Both the position numbers and the translations under genes were made by a program. This document shows positions 27,700 to 40,385 of a DNA stretch of 64,000 bases, in pieces. Under the pieces are notes generated by a model, which worked only from the letters and a program-made list of their open reading frames with translations, was not told the DNA's origin and ran no database searches. Source of the stretch: Dermanyssus gallinae (taxonomy: Eukaryota > Arthropoda > Arachnida > Mesostigmata > Dermanyssidae); NCBI GenBank assembly GCA_003439945.1, contig QVRM01002377.1:62001-126000 (forward strand). The letters are read 5' to 3'. The first letter of the stretch is position 1. Each line of letters begins with the position of its first letter.

Positions 27700-28517
27700 T
27701 CTGAGAAACTATTGAAATCGATAGTTTACCGGTTTCTCAGCAGGCTAAGAATAGTCATCTTAGCGTGGAGACCGCGTAGCGTCCGCGACGTTCGAGATGC
27801 GAGTTGATAATGGCCGATACCTTACATTATGAAAGGTGTGCTTCTTCGTCATATATAATATGTGTAATCATTCCCAGGTGCGGCAAGAGTAAGTCAAACA
27901 ACTTCAGCTTTGACGACCTTGAAGACAACACGTGGTTCCACAACTTCCAACCCATCCTTTCAGATGTTTGCTTATAAGCAAGAAGCAACTCTGCATCACT
28001 GATCGTAGATATCAGCAAATAAATCATTATATTTTTCAACAGCAGAGGTGCGGAGATAGCTTGATGGTTACGTGCGTCACTACAAAGCGTCACCCAAGCC
28101 AAACATGGAGATAGAGTTATTTGCCTCTTATAGGCTGTAAAGGTGCAACCTGCTTTGGCATTGTAAGATAGTCGGGCCAAATGACCTTACTTTACCCTTG
28201 GTATGGAAGGTAAACAACAACACCTAGTGTGGAACTCTCACACACTAAAAGCCCTCAATCCTCACTAACACCCTTTAAAGTTTGAAAGTGTGTGACACTA
28301 CTTTGAGACAACGGTCTTGTCTGACAAATGTCGATTTTCTAATACCTCTAGTTTTTTAGCGTTGTCTTAAAAGTTGCCTCGCTATTTGCAGAGGAGGCCA
28401 AAAGAAGGTACACTTTACACAGAACGGCTGCGACTAAGGACCGGATCGCTGTCTAGAAAGAGAGCGATTAATTGAACCATCAGTCCGCAAAACCCAAGTA
28501 ATGGCATCGAATGCCTG

Positions 28518-28556
<39 letters not shown>

Positions 28557-29120
28557 TTAATAAACCTGGATTCAATTTCGTCAATGTGCTTCTTGGTTTG
28601 TGGTCTTCGGGTATTACTAATAGGTCGTTAAGAATTCCACTGATGTATATATGGCCAACAGCTAGTTTATGCGGTATTATACACATCTATTATCAGGCCA
28701 ATAGAGATTAAGAGGTTCGGTTAGAAGATAGAGTATTTTAAAGATTAGATCTGGCGTTAAGCTGCATTTGTCAAGCATTTTTTTAGTTATTTGAAAAAAT
28801 ATCTATTTCAGATACGGCCAAAGTAAGGCAGAATGTCTCTGTTTTAGTATCGTCATCCTTTCCAAGGTTTTGATCATTTTTTGAATGGTCTGGAAACTGT
28901 CGAATACTTCTGTAATTTACATCATTCGCTGTTTTTGCTCCTTCTAGGTATAAGTTAGTTGATTAGTGAATGAATGTGGCCCACAAAAGTGTTGCACATG
29001 GCTTTGGCACTACCACGGCTAAACAGCTTTTTTTTTTGAAGAGGTTCAGGGTTTAAAATGCATTTACGTACGACGGAGAGAAAGCATAGCAGGAGTTGGT
29101 AAGCCGCCTAACATGCCAAC
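26461..29120. other. No supportable gene; TA tracts
   Basis: A 152-codon minus ORF at 27269-26811 resembles no family I know. TA tracts lie at 27463-27484, 27645-27699 and 28520-28551. The rest shows no structure I can support. Confidence 0.45.
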
Positions 29121-29127
29121 GCTCAGA

Positions 29128-29212
29128 CAGTGTGGGACTCAGCCACCTAACGGCAAGTCTTGGCGCTTGACAAGAGTCGAGCCGAAGGATTAAGGCAATA
29201 CCCACTAAAACC
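29128..29212 (-). repeat. R1-like LINE 3' tail remnant
   Basis: Minus strand reads GGTTTTAGTGGGTATTGCC ... GAGTCCCACACTG. The same terminal words frame the 3' ends of the R1-like copies at 13174 and 39997. No coding sequence remains. Confidence 0.55.
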
Positions 29213-29219
29213 CTACATA

Positions 29220-32200
29220 TATAGAATATTTGTATCCTTCTTAAGATGACCCTCCGACCTGCGGGATCCTTAACGCAGAAGAGTAACTACTCGCAGGCGG
29301 CGGGGAGGTCTCGGAAGTTTTAAATCTTTAGGTCCTGGATCTAACAAAACGCGAGAGTTAAACACTTCTGAATCTGGTTGTCACTGGGTCTAATGATAAA
29401 AGCAAAACCATTCGAAATGTTCGCACTACTTATATTTTGTTTAAAACCGCGGCGTTAGTTGAACGTTTGCGTTAATACTTAGCACACACTAGCAAACTTA
29501 GCATAATTTTTATTACAGTACGTCTTTGCATCAGTACTTATTTAGATCATAGTACACGTATGTATATTAACAGTGAGTCAATCAAAACAATAATGGATTT
29601 ACCACTCTAAGTGATTGTGTCCAGTACCATTATGATTTAACGCTAACTTGGCAAAGCTGACCTTGGCGCACGCCTCGACTTTTAGCCCGACTCATGTTTT
29701 CCCTCTATCGAGAGAAGCTCACCTGGGCTGATGGTCAGATCGGCAGTGTGTCGCGGTTGCTACGACACGATACATCAGTGTCTTCTGCTTTGCAAGGGCC
29801 ACAAATTTAGGACGATGAATATCGTAATCGTGCCAGCTTAAGCAAACAAGTATAGTCGGTGCTCAAACGACCGGAGAACACTTTGCGACTGACGTCTACA
29901 CTACGAGTATCCATCGCCTTTATAGCCGGTAGTAGATCATTAGGTACTTAATCGATGGTCAGCTGATTAGAAATAGATTATGTGCTCGTCAAGCACGTTT
30001 GTACAGATGCCACCCTTCGCAGGATATCGAATGAACGAGGTTTGCTAACCGACAATGGTGGATTAAAAGACCGCCTAGACATCAAGTGCTCTGTTTTAAG
30101 AATGCATATTTCCCTTCTTCTAGCTATCCAGAAGTTCCATTGTGTACGAGGTATACATGCGTGCTTGCTCACCTCATGTATCATCTAAATCAGAACATTC
30201 TATGATACCTTCTTCTAGAAGGTCCTACCGCACAACATATTTATTAAAAGTTAAAATGCTTTGCAGAAAAATACAGCTCAGGCAGAATGTAGGTATTTCT
30301 TTGTCTACGCGAATTACGTCATAATTGCACTTCGTAACCCCATTGGCACACAACAGGATAGTGTCGTAACGAACAATGCCGGTCGTAAAGACCTTAAGGT
30401 GAGCACACATGAGAGAAGGGCGATCAAGTTTAATCGTGAGGGACCGTTTGAGGAAAAAATATTTCGAGGTCAACTCGAGTGTCAAGCCAGTTACCTCTCA
30501 CCCCATATTTAAGTCGTTAGATTTGTTCTTTGAAGACACACCCTCCCGCAGCATATTAGTGACCGCTGCCAGCATCAATCGCTTTCATTTTCTCGTAGGA
30601 TCAATGTTTCAAGTCTTTCGGTCTACATTGTAGTGAGGCTTCTTAGACTTAAACATATACCAAAGTTGAGTTAACTAGTGTGGTGTAATCATTAAGTGCC
30701 TACTTCGTCCCTATTGAAGGCTGTAGCGCTTTCTGCATGAGGAAAACCTTATGCTTGCCCAACGCGGAGAGAGGCCGTTTTATATACCTCTAAGTTTCAA
30801 TTAAACAACTATGGACAGAGAGTGTCAATGGTCAAAGTCATTCTTCAAAAGTCTTTCTTATACGGCAATTTCGGTTTATAAAAAAAGAGCTCTCAGGAGA
30901 GGTGGAACGTTTTAACGTACGCTTTAGATGTTTCCGTAGATTTTTCGGATGTTGGTACGAGGACTGCATGCGCTAGCTGTGGCGTTTTACGCCTATGTTC
31001 AACAATCCAGATTGTCATGGAATTTGTTACAAAATACATTGAATAATAATTGAATGTACATACACCTTTTACTCTTGAATTTTAGCTGGGCCTCTGACTG
31101 AAGCGCTGTGCGACTAAAGGCCTAATCGCGTGAATTCTCAGTTATAGTTTTAGAGTTCCCTCCACCCCGGCCTTCGCGCAATCTATCAGCTCTTGGGAGG
31201 AAAAAATGGCTGAGATCGATCCTGATTTCTATAGCACGGGCGCGCTTTCCTCTGAAACATAGAAACAGGCCAGACGAACAAACCGACACGTTCTCACGCG
31301 CTTTGCTGTTCATGGCTTTCATCACGTTTCATGCCGGACGGGGGGTTTCATGCACCTGCAGATACAGGTATCTGTATAAGATGTGGTGAAAGATGCCCCA
31401 GGTACCACGCGGCATCGTGTGTTGCGGTATCGTCGTTGAATAGCCTATCAGATGCGACTCGGCGCAGACAAGGTGCGGACGCACAGGAGGTTAGCTTTAA
31501 CCACTTTTAATATTTGTACGTATAATAATTTGAAACGTTCATTTATTTTTAAAGACACAAATTAAATTTTGTTTTTAATAAAGTGTCGAAATCGTTAGTA
31601 AAACCAGTACTAATTTTAGAATGAAATATTTTGTGTGCATCCACACCTCTGGCTCTTTATTGCTTTACCTGCTTTTTTGTCTATTATGACTTATTGACGG
31701 TACGCGCTTCATTGTCCCAAGCCTTATCTTATGTACTAATTTGTCATTTTGGAAAGGTGAGCTTTAGGTATCTGCGTATAATGTATAACGTATGTGCCAC
31801 TTTGCCATTTGGGAAAGGTTAGCTTAAGCTATCTGCGTTTCTAAATCACATAAGCCCTGACAAACAACCAGTGTGTGTCACGTTGTAATTTTTTGCCGAA
31901 CTGACCTTTAAGTTCTTCTTGATTTTTTACTAGACTTCCTATTATTTGCATTAGTACGTCTTCCTATATCAGTTATCGAGTTAGGCATTAATTCTTCTAG
32001 TTTGACCTTTCGGGTTTAGTCTTTGATAGGATATTTGTGAAAATGACCTTTGGGTATCCCTAAGAGGTTGCCAGCAATAGCTTTCTTTATTATTTGCAGA
32101 ATATCACCGTAGCCATAATCTCCACTCTTATACGCTCTGCTTAATAGGTTGATCTTTGTGGCGGTTAGTGTCCCTCCAAATTTTACTATATTTTTTAAGC

Positions 32201-32598
32201 AGCAATATATTTCAGAACCTTGTTTAGGGGCAAACAGATGAGTTTGTGACTGGTAGATGTTTATTGTCATTGAACGCCATTTAACAGTGAAGCTACCTTT
32301 ATACGGTACGGCTTTATCATAGCTAAGCATATCCATAGGTAAATAATCCTATTTTAACAAGTGGCATCAGCAAAAACTGACAAAGCAAGCGTAGCTTTCA
32401 GGTTCTTAGGTCTAACTGCCTTGACATTTAGGGAAAACGACGGCCATCTATACCGCACTTAATCCATCATTTTGAGATGTAGGCAACAAACACGCTTCCT
32501 TAAATGCAGCTATTGAAAATAGTTCCAGTCTGCATAATACCCCTTTAAATCGTTTTGTGAGGAGAATCGTTTTAGCTGTCTTCTCTGAAGAGATCCGG

Positions 32599-32637
<39 letters not shown>

Positions 32638-33230
32638 TGTTGACCACGATTACCTGCAACAAAGTTCCCAAGGACAACAGCTTTGTCGAGCTATTCTCGC
32701 AACTTCTTTGTTGCGGTCTTCCATAGGCTTTCACACCCTCTGTAGATCTGTTATATTTTGTATAATTGGAGCAGGATGTATCCCATTATTACGCGCGCAA
32801 ATCGACTCACAAAGCGACCCTACATTAACCAAGAATAGGTTGTTGTTCAGCTTTCACGGTTCTTTCAAACAATGTGGTGCGCAAAGAGATACCATTGCCT
32901 TCTTCCCTGTTCCTCTATTGTATGTCCATGATCTTGTGTGTGAGCCGCACTGTCTATGACAATCGCTTGCTGTGTTTGATTGACGCCAAGTCGCTTGACG
33001 ATAAAATCCTTAACATTGAGCAGACTGAGCTCAAAGAAATATGGCGCCGGAAATAAAGATAGGATCTAACTCGCATAAACAGAAATTATGCCTTCCAAAT
33101 ATGTCACGTAATCTGGCAATACGAGTCGCTCCGGCCACGGCGTCTAGCTTATACGTCGATAAGTATGTCGAGATGGCTCTTATACCATACTTGGTTACCA
33201 GGAAGCCACGCTTTACAAAAATTGCCGTAT
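29220..33230. other. No supportable gene
   Basis: Mixed AT-rich sequence with a TA tract at 32601-32634. Small ORFs on both strands overlap each other and match nothing recognised. Confidence 0.45.
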
Positions 33231-33231
33231 T

Positions 33232-33285
33232 ATTCTATAGACTTATTTGATTTATTTTTGTCTATATTCTATAGACTTATTTGAT
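33232..33285. repeat. 20-base tandem-type direct repeat
   Basis: ATTCTATAGACTTATTTGAT occurs at 33232-33251 and again at 33266-33285. Confidence 0.9.
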
Positions 33286-33437
33286 GGTACCCTTCAGGCA
33301 ATTCAACAAAATGGCAATGCGTACGCAAACACCTTCTCTCTCTGTGGGGAGAGTTTTTTTTATTATTTCAGGACGTCACCAAATGTTACGTTCCAGAACA
33401 GAGGGCTCCGGATTAACGTTCGTAGGACTCCTGCCGT

Positions 33438-33727
33438 CATGGCTATCTCCGCTGTGCCTCTCCGCGGTATACTGCTAATGACCTTCCTGACAACCAGAAG
33501 GACTGCCACAAAGATCTTTCATTTGTATATAGGCGCTCCATGAATAACAGTTAATGCTAACTTGCTTCATAGATCGCCTATATACAAATGGAAGATCTAT
33601 GTGGCAGTCCTTCTGGTGGTCAGGAAGGTCATGGCTATCTCCGCGGTATACTGCTAATGACCTTCCTGACAACCAGATCTTCCATTTGTATATAGGCGAT
33701 CCATGAAGCAAGTTAGCATTAACTGTC
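33438..33727. repeat. Forward-reverse-forward repeat (palindromic triplet)
   Basis: A unit reading CATGGCTATCTCC ... TGACCTTCCTGACAACCAGA ... TTTGTATATAGGCG occurs forward at 33438-33541. It is inverted at 33571-33632 and forward again at 33630-33727. The linker AACAGTTAATGCTAACTTGC (33547-33566) is repeated inverted at 33707-33726. The block can fold into long alternative hairpins. Confidence 0.88.
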
Positions 33728-34166
33728 ATTCGTTGTATTGCTGTAAGAATCGATCTGTTCTTACGAAATCCGTACTTGTGGACCGATAAAAGATCATGCT
33801 GCTCCGCGAACGCCCTATGTCTGTGTTCTATAATTACCTCATACCCTTTTGCTAGGATGTTCAGGAGTGTGCCATCATTTTTGTGCCATCATTACCTCCG
33901 CGCATGTATGAAGCGAGAATTCCTCCTCCTCAGAGGGTGTCCCTCATTTCACGTATGTCTCCCTATCGAAATGTGCATGTTCTGGGAAGAAATTGTCAAA
34001 ATGTCTACAATCTTCGTGTCAAATTGTGTCACCTTTGGGGCTTATCCCTATCTCTCTAACTATTTTTTAAGGCTTTTCCCATGATTCATGTTCTATTTCC
34101 TTTGTCATTTTTCGTCAGCAGAGTTCTATCAGCTATTTCTCTTTTTTTGGGCGTGTTGTTTTATTT

Positions 34167-34170
<4 letters not shown>

Positions 34171-34232
<62 letters not shown>

Positions 34233-34283
34233 CGATTTATTTATTTATTGTCATCCTTTTATATCAGAGGCGCTTAGAACGGC

Positions 34284-34316
<33 letters not shown>
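34171..34316. repeat. Two (TA)n tracts (34171-34230 and 34287-34316)
   Basis: Long TA tracts separated by about 55 bases of TTTA-rich sequence. Confidence 0.95.
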
Positions 34317-34319
<3 letters not shown>

Positions 34320-35179
34320 TCAGAGCAACACCGTACACAAGCATTAGCGTCTGAGTTGCATTCATCGAATAAATCAAATATGTTTTCTATCAAACGCAGT
34401 TACTTAAAAAACAACAGTTCGATTCGAAAAAGTCTATTTAGATTTCAAGTCAGCGTTCAATTCATTCACGCATTCTAAACGGCTTTAAACTCTACCGCCA
34501 CTTCTTCAAGCAATTTCAATCAGAAAACGCATAATAAACTGGCTAACTGCGCCTATTTCAGGCTCGCTTTAATGAACAGTATGCTATACTGAGTTGGGTG
34601 TCATCCGTCTATTTGCAAGAAACGATTCTCGGACGTATATTCAATACACTGACTCACTGTAATATATCATTTCACAAAGAGTTGAATCCAAATCTTACTA
34701 CCGACGATCTCCGTGATCTCCGAATCTTATTAAGGACAAAGCTAGCCTAGAGCGAGTGGAACGTAATTCATGAGACGGATTGCATTTTGCTGCCATGCTG
34801 ACTGGTGTCATGTAGTCATTCCCCACATAATTGACATGCTTAAAAGGGTATATCAGAGAATGCTACTCTCAGTGAAACGGAACCCGTATCTATTTAATAT
34901 GTTTGTGGAAAAGCAAACGACAACACGTCAGGCCAGCAAGACCTCACTGGCCATGCGCTGCGCACCTCACGCAAGCGGTGCGTCGGCGACTTATAACCTT
35001 GCAGGATCTCTAGGTATATTCAGCGGTGCCAAGAGCGCCTTATACATGCAGATTATAACTACATAGGAGCACACTACATCCATGCACATATGCAAAATGT
35101 ATACTACCTACCTACATAGACTAAATTATTTCAGTTCTTAAAACATATATATATATATATAATGTACAAATTCGAAAAG

Positions 35180-35710
35180 GACTACAATCATTTCATAGTG
35201 TCCAAGACCCTCATAAACTATCAATGGACGTTGCCGTTACTCTGTTCAACATGAAGATTGCGCCCACTGCTTCTTACGGTATACAGATGATATGGCCTTA
35301 CCTATCGAAGTTAAGCTTTAAGGCGCTTGACCAAATCAAGGCCACTTTTCCGAAAAAAGCGGTAAGGGTCCACCGCACTAGTCTTAACACATTAGTCTAT
35401 TTACTAGCATCGTTTCCGCTATTTGTTGAGGATTTACAAAAAAACACATTTTACAAAAACGGCAGCTTTTTTTATGATACCCAGACAACCCGCTCTTTTA
35501 TGATACCCAGACAAAAACGTGTAGTTCGTGGAAGCGCTGCAATTATAAGAATAGACACCTAGTCGCACGATTTGCTGTAAATGGGTTCCACATGAAGAAT
35601 TGTATTCGAGAGAAGTTTTATAAAATTTCCTCGTTTTACTTGTGCAAACTCTGCGGAGGATAGTGTAACTTGTATCACCTCCAACAATGCCATAGAGCAG
35701 TTCCGCTGAG
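35180..35710 (+). pseudogene. LINE ORF2 C-terminal fragment (CxLCG group)
   Basis: Readings VAVTLFNMKIAPTASYGIQM, VHRTSLNTLVYLLAS and, near 35640-35692, CKLCGG-stop-CNLYHLQQC match in order the copy ending at 47650. Polymerase motifs lie upstream and are not recognisable here. Frameshifts and stops are present. Confidence 0.75.
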
Positions 35711-35801
35711 TCGACTTTTGAAACCGGTGATGATGAATGTTCCGGTGTGTAAATGTATCTCTGTATGCGCAACATTGTAAAACAACCATCGGTTGATAAA
35801 G

Positions 35802-35804
<3 letters not shown>

Positions 35805-35859
<55 letters not shown>

Positions 35860-35882
35860 CTATATATATATATATATATATA
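35805..35882. repeat. (TA)n microsatellite
   Basis: TA tract with one TAGCTA interruption, immediately after the LINE fragment's 3' end. Confidence 0.96.
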
Positions 35883-37109
35883 TTAAGAGCACGGGCATTA
35901 TTAAAGAGCACGAGTATCTATTTAAGATGTCTTAATATCTTCTTTTAACAACTATCTATGTTTTCAATAAAGACGTTTCCAAAAGATAAATCTACCCGAT
36001 GTAAGGGTTTAGTAAGTTTAAAATATGTGTTTAAGAATTGCGGATTCCTTTTTCACCTTGCCCAAACCTACATTGCTGTTTACGAAAACAAAGCATACCT
36101 ATCGCTAGTCAGCCTGTTGTTGTGACACTTATTTGCACTTGCCGTTTTGGGATGTCCAGTGGTAACCAAAGCCGCCTCCTAACCTGCCGTATTACTTTCT
36201 GTCTCTCTATGATTATACGATTGTCTTGGCTGCACCTCCGCATGATCTACGCCGGCACCACTATATGATTTTGCACATGCTGGCTTTACCCGCATCATAG
36301 AATAAATATATCTGAGGAAATATTGATATATATGTTTGCAGGCCCGCTACGCTTGCAACAGCTTAACATGGACAGAATACTTGCGTTGATGGATTTGATT
36401 CAGGTGCACATAGTAATTAGTATGTCAATAATCATTATACCTCCTTTTAAACTTTAAAGTAATTAATTCTTGAACTTAAAATTAAATTTAGTGAAACTTT
36501 ACAGAACATTTTTTTTGATGATTTTGCTTTACACTGTGCCAGACATAACTAACTATACAAATAAAAGTACTATATTAATCTCTATAGAACCATCAAAGAT
36601 GTCATAAATATGTGCAAATAAACTGTAGACATACACTATGGACAATATAGATACGCAAAGCATTGAAAAATAACAAAAATACTACAACGGAAGCTACAAA
36701 CGCAAAATCTCAAAGACATAAAAAAGTAATTTTACGAACTTACCACATAAGTTCTGGACTCCACTATAATTAGTTCTTCAGCCTACACCTAAATGGTGAA
36801 CAATTAACAAGCTGTACACGTCTAAATTAACCAGTTTAGACAATTTGTGTGGTGGCACAGGAGCAAATATTTGTGGTTAAAGGGCTTTATTTTGTAGTGA
36901 GGCAATAGATAAACGCGCAACTCTTAGCTTTCGTTCATTCAAACGGAATCCCGAATTCGCCGCGGCTAGTCCTGCTAGGGAGAGATGTAAGCAAATAGGA
37001 AATTTCCAACAACGCTCCATCACAAGCTATTTTGAAATCTCGGATCTCGGCCAACCAAAGAGTATACAGTCTGTTAATATCGCGTATCTCGTGAGCCTTA
37101 TTTAGGTTG

Positions 37110-37376
37110 CTAACGTTTTAACGATTGTCCACATGTCTCAGAGAAAATAACACGAAGTGCGCTATTTTTAATAGTTTGTGCTCTGACGAATATCCTGACA
37201 TTCACTCTCCAACTAACAGCACTACAGGTAGGTAGGTGTTTGACTAAGATCCAGGTACAGGAGCTTCCTTTGCGGTGATCAAAGACCATACGCTTTGTCC
37301 TACGGACGTTTACAACTAAATTAAAAGTATTAAAGGTATCGATTACAATATTAATGAGATCGAATGCGTGCTTCAC
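37110..37376 (-). pseudogene. Possible LINE RT fragment downstream of the YADD box
   Basis: Minus-strand ORF reads LVVNVRRTKRMVFDHRKG. This fits the post-YADD RT pattern 'LxVNVxKTKxMxFxxGG' seen in the copies at 46920 and 48130. No other RT motif was recognised around it. Confidence 0.4.
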
Positions 37377-37927
37377 GCTCGCTTAAACAGGAGAGGCGTC
37401 AATATACTTCAACTTAATCTTGTCAATGTCAACCTGTCTTAAAGATGGCTTTCTTTACTTGCTTCCCAATTTGAATTACCTGCTTTTTGACAGTAAATAT
37501 AAGATCGAAAACAATCAACTGTGCAATAGCAACCGCCAAGAAAATCAATCATTTTGACAAGATGTAATGACTAAGACAGCTGAGCGCAGCTCTAATGCTA
37601 AGATTCCTGGACAGAATTGAATATATATAACGGTATTAACAACTTCTTAACACAAATAAGCCGGAGTTAAGTCAATCGACTGCACTCTTCAGAAACAACT
37701 TGTCTACCAGAAAAAAATATTAGACAATTCTAGGTGTCGGCCCAGCTAAGTTAAGACAATTTCCTCAAAATTTTGGAATTTGATATTCCACAACTGAAAT
37801 TGGGCGATACTTTTACGCATCTGCTCTATTGGCTTTCTTCTCATATAATGGCACTCGAGTAGCATTGTCTAGAGGTGATGGAAAGATGCCGGCTCAAAAT
37901 TACAGGCTGACGATCATGGTAAGTGGA

Positions 37928-37984
37928 TGGACAATAACGAACACTGCCAGCCTCAGTTTGGCTGGCAGTGTTCGTTATTGTCCA
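37928..37984. repeat. Perfect 25-bp hairpin
   Basis: Arms of 25 bases (37928-37952 and 37960-37984) are exactly complementary with a 7-base loop TCAGTTT. Directly downstream, CCACACAGGTCCCACTACCT is repeated in tandem twice (37981-38020). Confidence 0.95.
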
Positions 37985-38154
37985 CACAGGTCCCACTACC
38001 TCCACACAGGTCCCACTACCTCCACCGGCTTTGATGTTTGGATGAAGTACGTAACTTATGGAAGCGAGAACGAATATATATTAAAAGCAAGCGCAGGCCA
38101 AATAACATATCCACATGCAAAGAGTGGCTAATACACAGTAGTCTGAGACGGTAA

Positions 38155-38190
38155 TGCTGAGAATTGAGAAACGTTTCTCGATTCTCAGCA
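38155..38190. repeat. 36-base palindrome, one mismatch
   Basis: TGCTGAGAATTGAGAAAC is followed with no spacer by its complement, with a single mismatched pair. Confidence 0.92.
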
Positions 38191-38199
38191 AAACCACTC

Positions 38200-39719
38200 A
38201 AACTAAAATCATACCTTTTCGTGAGTCCGGACATTTTACGGCCGATATACAAATCAAACACGACGATGCGTTGGTCTTCTACAGAGATCCCACTCCTCGA
38301 TATGACAGCAAAGTACCCGCACACGGTTTACACTCTCGGTTGATTGGCAGTTGGATAGTTCATACAACGAAATGGCTCCCTTTGTGTTATTATCCTAAGT
38401 TCATATGCTTTGTCCGCCTATTGCTCCTCTTCGATCGTTTTCTGTTTTGCCTTTTGATGTATCCTCTAGATCCACTTGTTGTATTTGGTGTCTGTCGCAC
38501 ACGCAACGCAAATGACTGGTAGGCCAGCAGGCCACTTCGGGCGAAGTCGAAAACAGGGAGCCGATGATAAACGGTGACTCTGGCGCTAGGCTTCACCTCA
38601 ACAACACGAGCTAGGTTTCTAGGCCTTTCAAATATTTGGTGCGCTATGACGACGCAACACCCATATAGACCAACTAGTTCTCACTGTTTGGACTGTCATA
38701 GTTGTTGTCAGGGCACCGTCGTTGATTTGCGTCGACCTTAGTTTCTATTCTTGTGAGTACTGGTATTTTTGCTGCTGCTACTACTACTGCTACTGCGACC
38801 TACCCTACGTGGAGTTGTTATTTTTGTTGCTGTTGCCAGTTGCTACGGCACGGCGCCACTTTTTCCCTTTAGCTGTACCCTTTATCTGTTGATGCTGTTT
38901 CCACAACGACGATTAGTTGTCTTCTCGCGGTGACGCGGGAGGTTTCGGCTTACTCCGCCTCAATACCCCACCTCCCCCCCCCCCCGCCCGGCGGTTACGC
39001 CACACCGTATCGGCATTGGGCGGCCGGACGTCGGCAGCGCCCGTCGCTACCCGTACACCGAGACCACCCACCCACCCTCGGTCGTTTCGCTAAATGATCG
39101 CCATAATAAGCGCGATGATTGAGTTCAAATCATTTTTACGCTTTAAAAACTTGCTTACCATGATCGACAAGCATAAACAAGCCTAATCGTAAACGATAGC
39201 ACTAACCATAACGTTAACGGACACGTGTGTCCTTGTACGCTAGACTACAGGATGTAGTGTACTAGCTTTAAGAACAACGAAGACACATGGAGAAACACGA
39301 AGAAGAGAACAAGGTCTGGACAAAAAGAACAACAACAGCCACGGAAGCAGCAGCATCAACATTTTGTCGCTAGCAACAGGGGTTTTCGTTGATAGTGCCG
39401 CTAATCTGACCTTGAGACGATAACAAGGTTGATGAACGTACTGCAGTACTTGCGCACTTGCCTATTGAATACTAAGATAAATGTAATACCAATATATATA
39501 TATATATATGGAAATATATTCTTGACAGTAGCTGTATGTTACAAGTTCGACATGGCGTATGAATGACGATCTGAATCATACAACTAAACGGAATACCATT
39601 TCTATATAAAGTGAGATGTCTATGGTTAGTCTGCGTAGGCAATATCTTAAAGAGACACAAAGTTTTGACTGTATAGAAGTTTGACGTATACATACCTCTC
39701 GGAACAACAAAATTGCCAC

Positions 39720-39720
<1 letters not shown>
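38200..39720. other. No supportable gene; GC-rich patch at 38930-39085
   Basis: The patch contains a C homopolymer and CG-rich words (GGGCGGCCGGACGTCGG), unlike its AT-rich surroundings. It could be a promoter-like island, but no adjacent exon was recognised. Confidence 0.35.

Positions 39721-39723
<3 letters not shown>

Positions 39724-39755
<32 letters not shown>
39724..39755. repeat. (TA)n microsatellite
   Basis: Pure TA tract of about 32 bases. Confidence 0.95.
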
Positions 39756-39758
<3 letters not shown>

Positions 39759-39945
39759 CTAGACCATTTGAAATCCCTGTAAATCAGCTTTAACGAACGT
39801 CTAGAATGTTACGTTAGAATTGGTTGTTGTTAAAAATATTGAATTAGCTCATCAATTAATTTATGTAGGATATAGTTCTACTCCTCACACGTAGCATTCA
39901 TAAGCTCCGAAAGTGTTACTTTTGCTTTTACGCACACCCAAAGCA

Positions 39946-40385
39946 GGTAGTGTGGGACTCGATGCCGATGTTGTTGGCATAATACCCACTAAAAACCATT
40001 CACTGAAATGGACCATTCTTTAGTACAACTTCTTCCTTAGGGTTGCGTGAACAGAGCGCACATCGCGATCTGCACCGAATATTTTTGTTTAATGTTCGTC
40101 GCGGCAAATTTTTTTATGATGTGCTAGCTTTGGGTGTCTTGCAAGAGGGCCTGAGCCATTTGTTCACATGTTACCGGGAGTTCCCGGTTTAAAAGCCGCG
40201 TCAGCTTCGCCCTGTTTACACTGAAAGCCGCGCATACTTTGAAGGTATGTTTGACGTCGTCTTCTTCTCCTGAGTCGCAGAGAATGCATGCTGGCGACGG
40301 AGCACGTCCTATACGATGTAGATATTTTCTGAAGGTGCCGTGGACCGCCAAAATTGGAAAATCCGAAAGTGTTACTGGAGCTGGA
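39946..40385 (-). pseudogene. R1-like LINE 3' end with zinc motif
   Basis: The minus strand reads AVHGTFRKYLHRIGRAPSPA then CILCDSGEEDDVKHTFKVC (C-x2-C-x9-H-x4-C), the R1-clade C-terminal zinc motif. The 3' part ends at GGTTTTTAGTGGGT (39997-39984) followed by GAGTCCCACACTACC. The 5' border is fused to Tc1 sequence at about 40385, giving one continuous chimeric ORF of 151 codons (40579-40124). Confidence 0.75.

Noticed and set aside
28050..28110. tRNA-like A box (TAGCTTGATGGTTAC)
   Set aside because: No B box at the right distance and no T-arm or acceptor pairing.
32016..32336. 106-codon minus ORF
   Set aside because: No recognisable motif, unusual composition and no supporting context.
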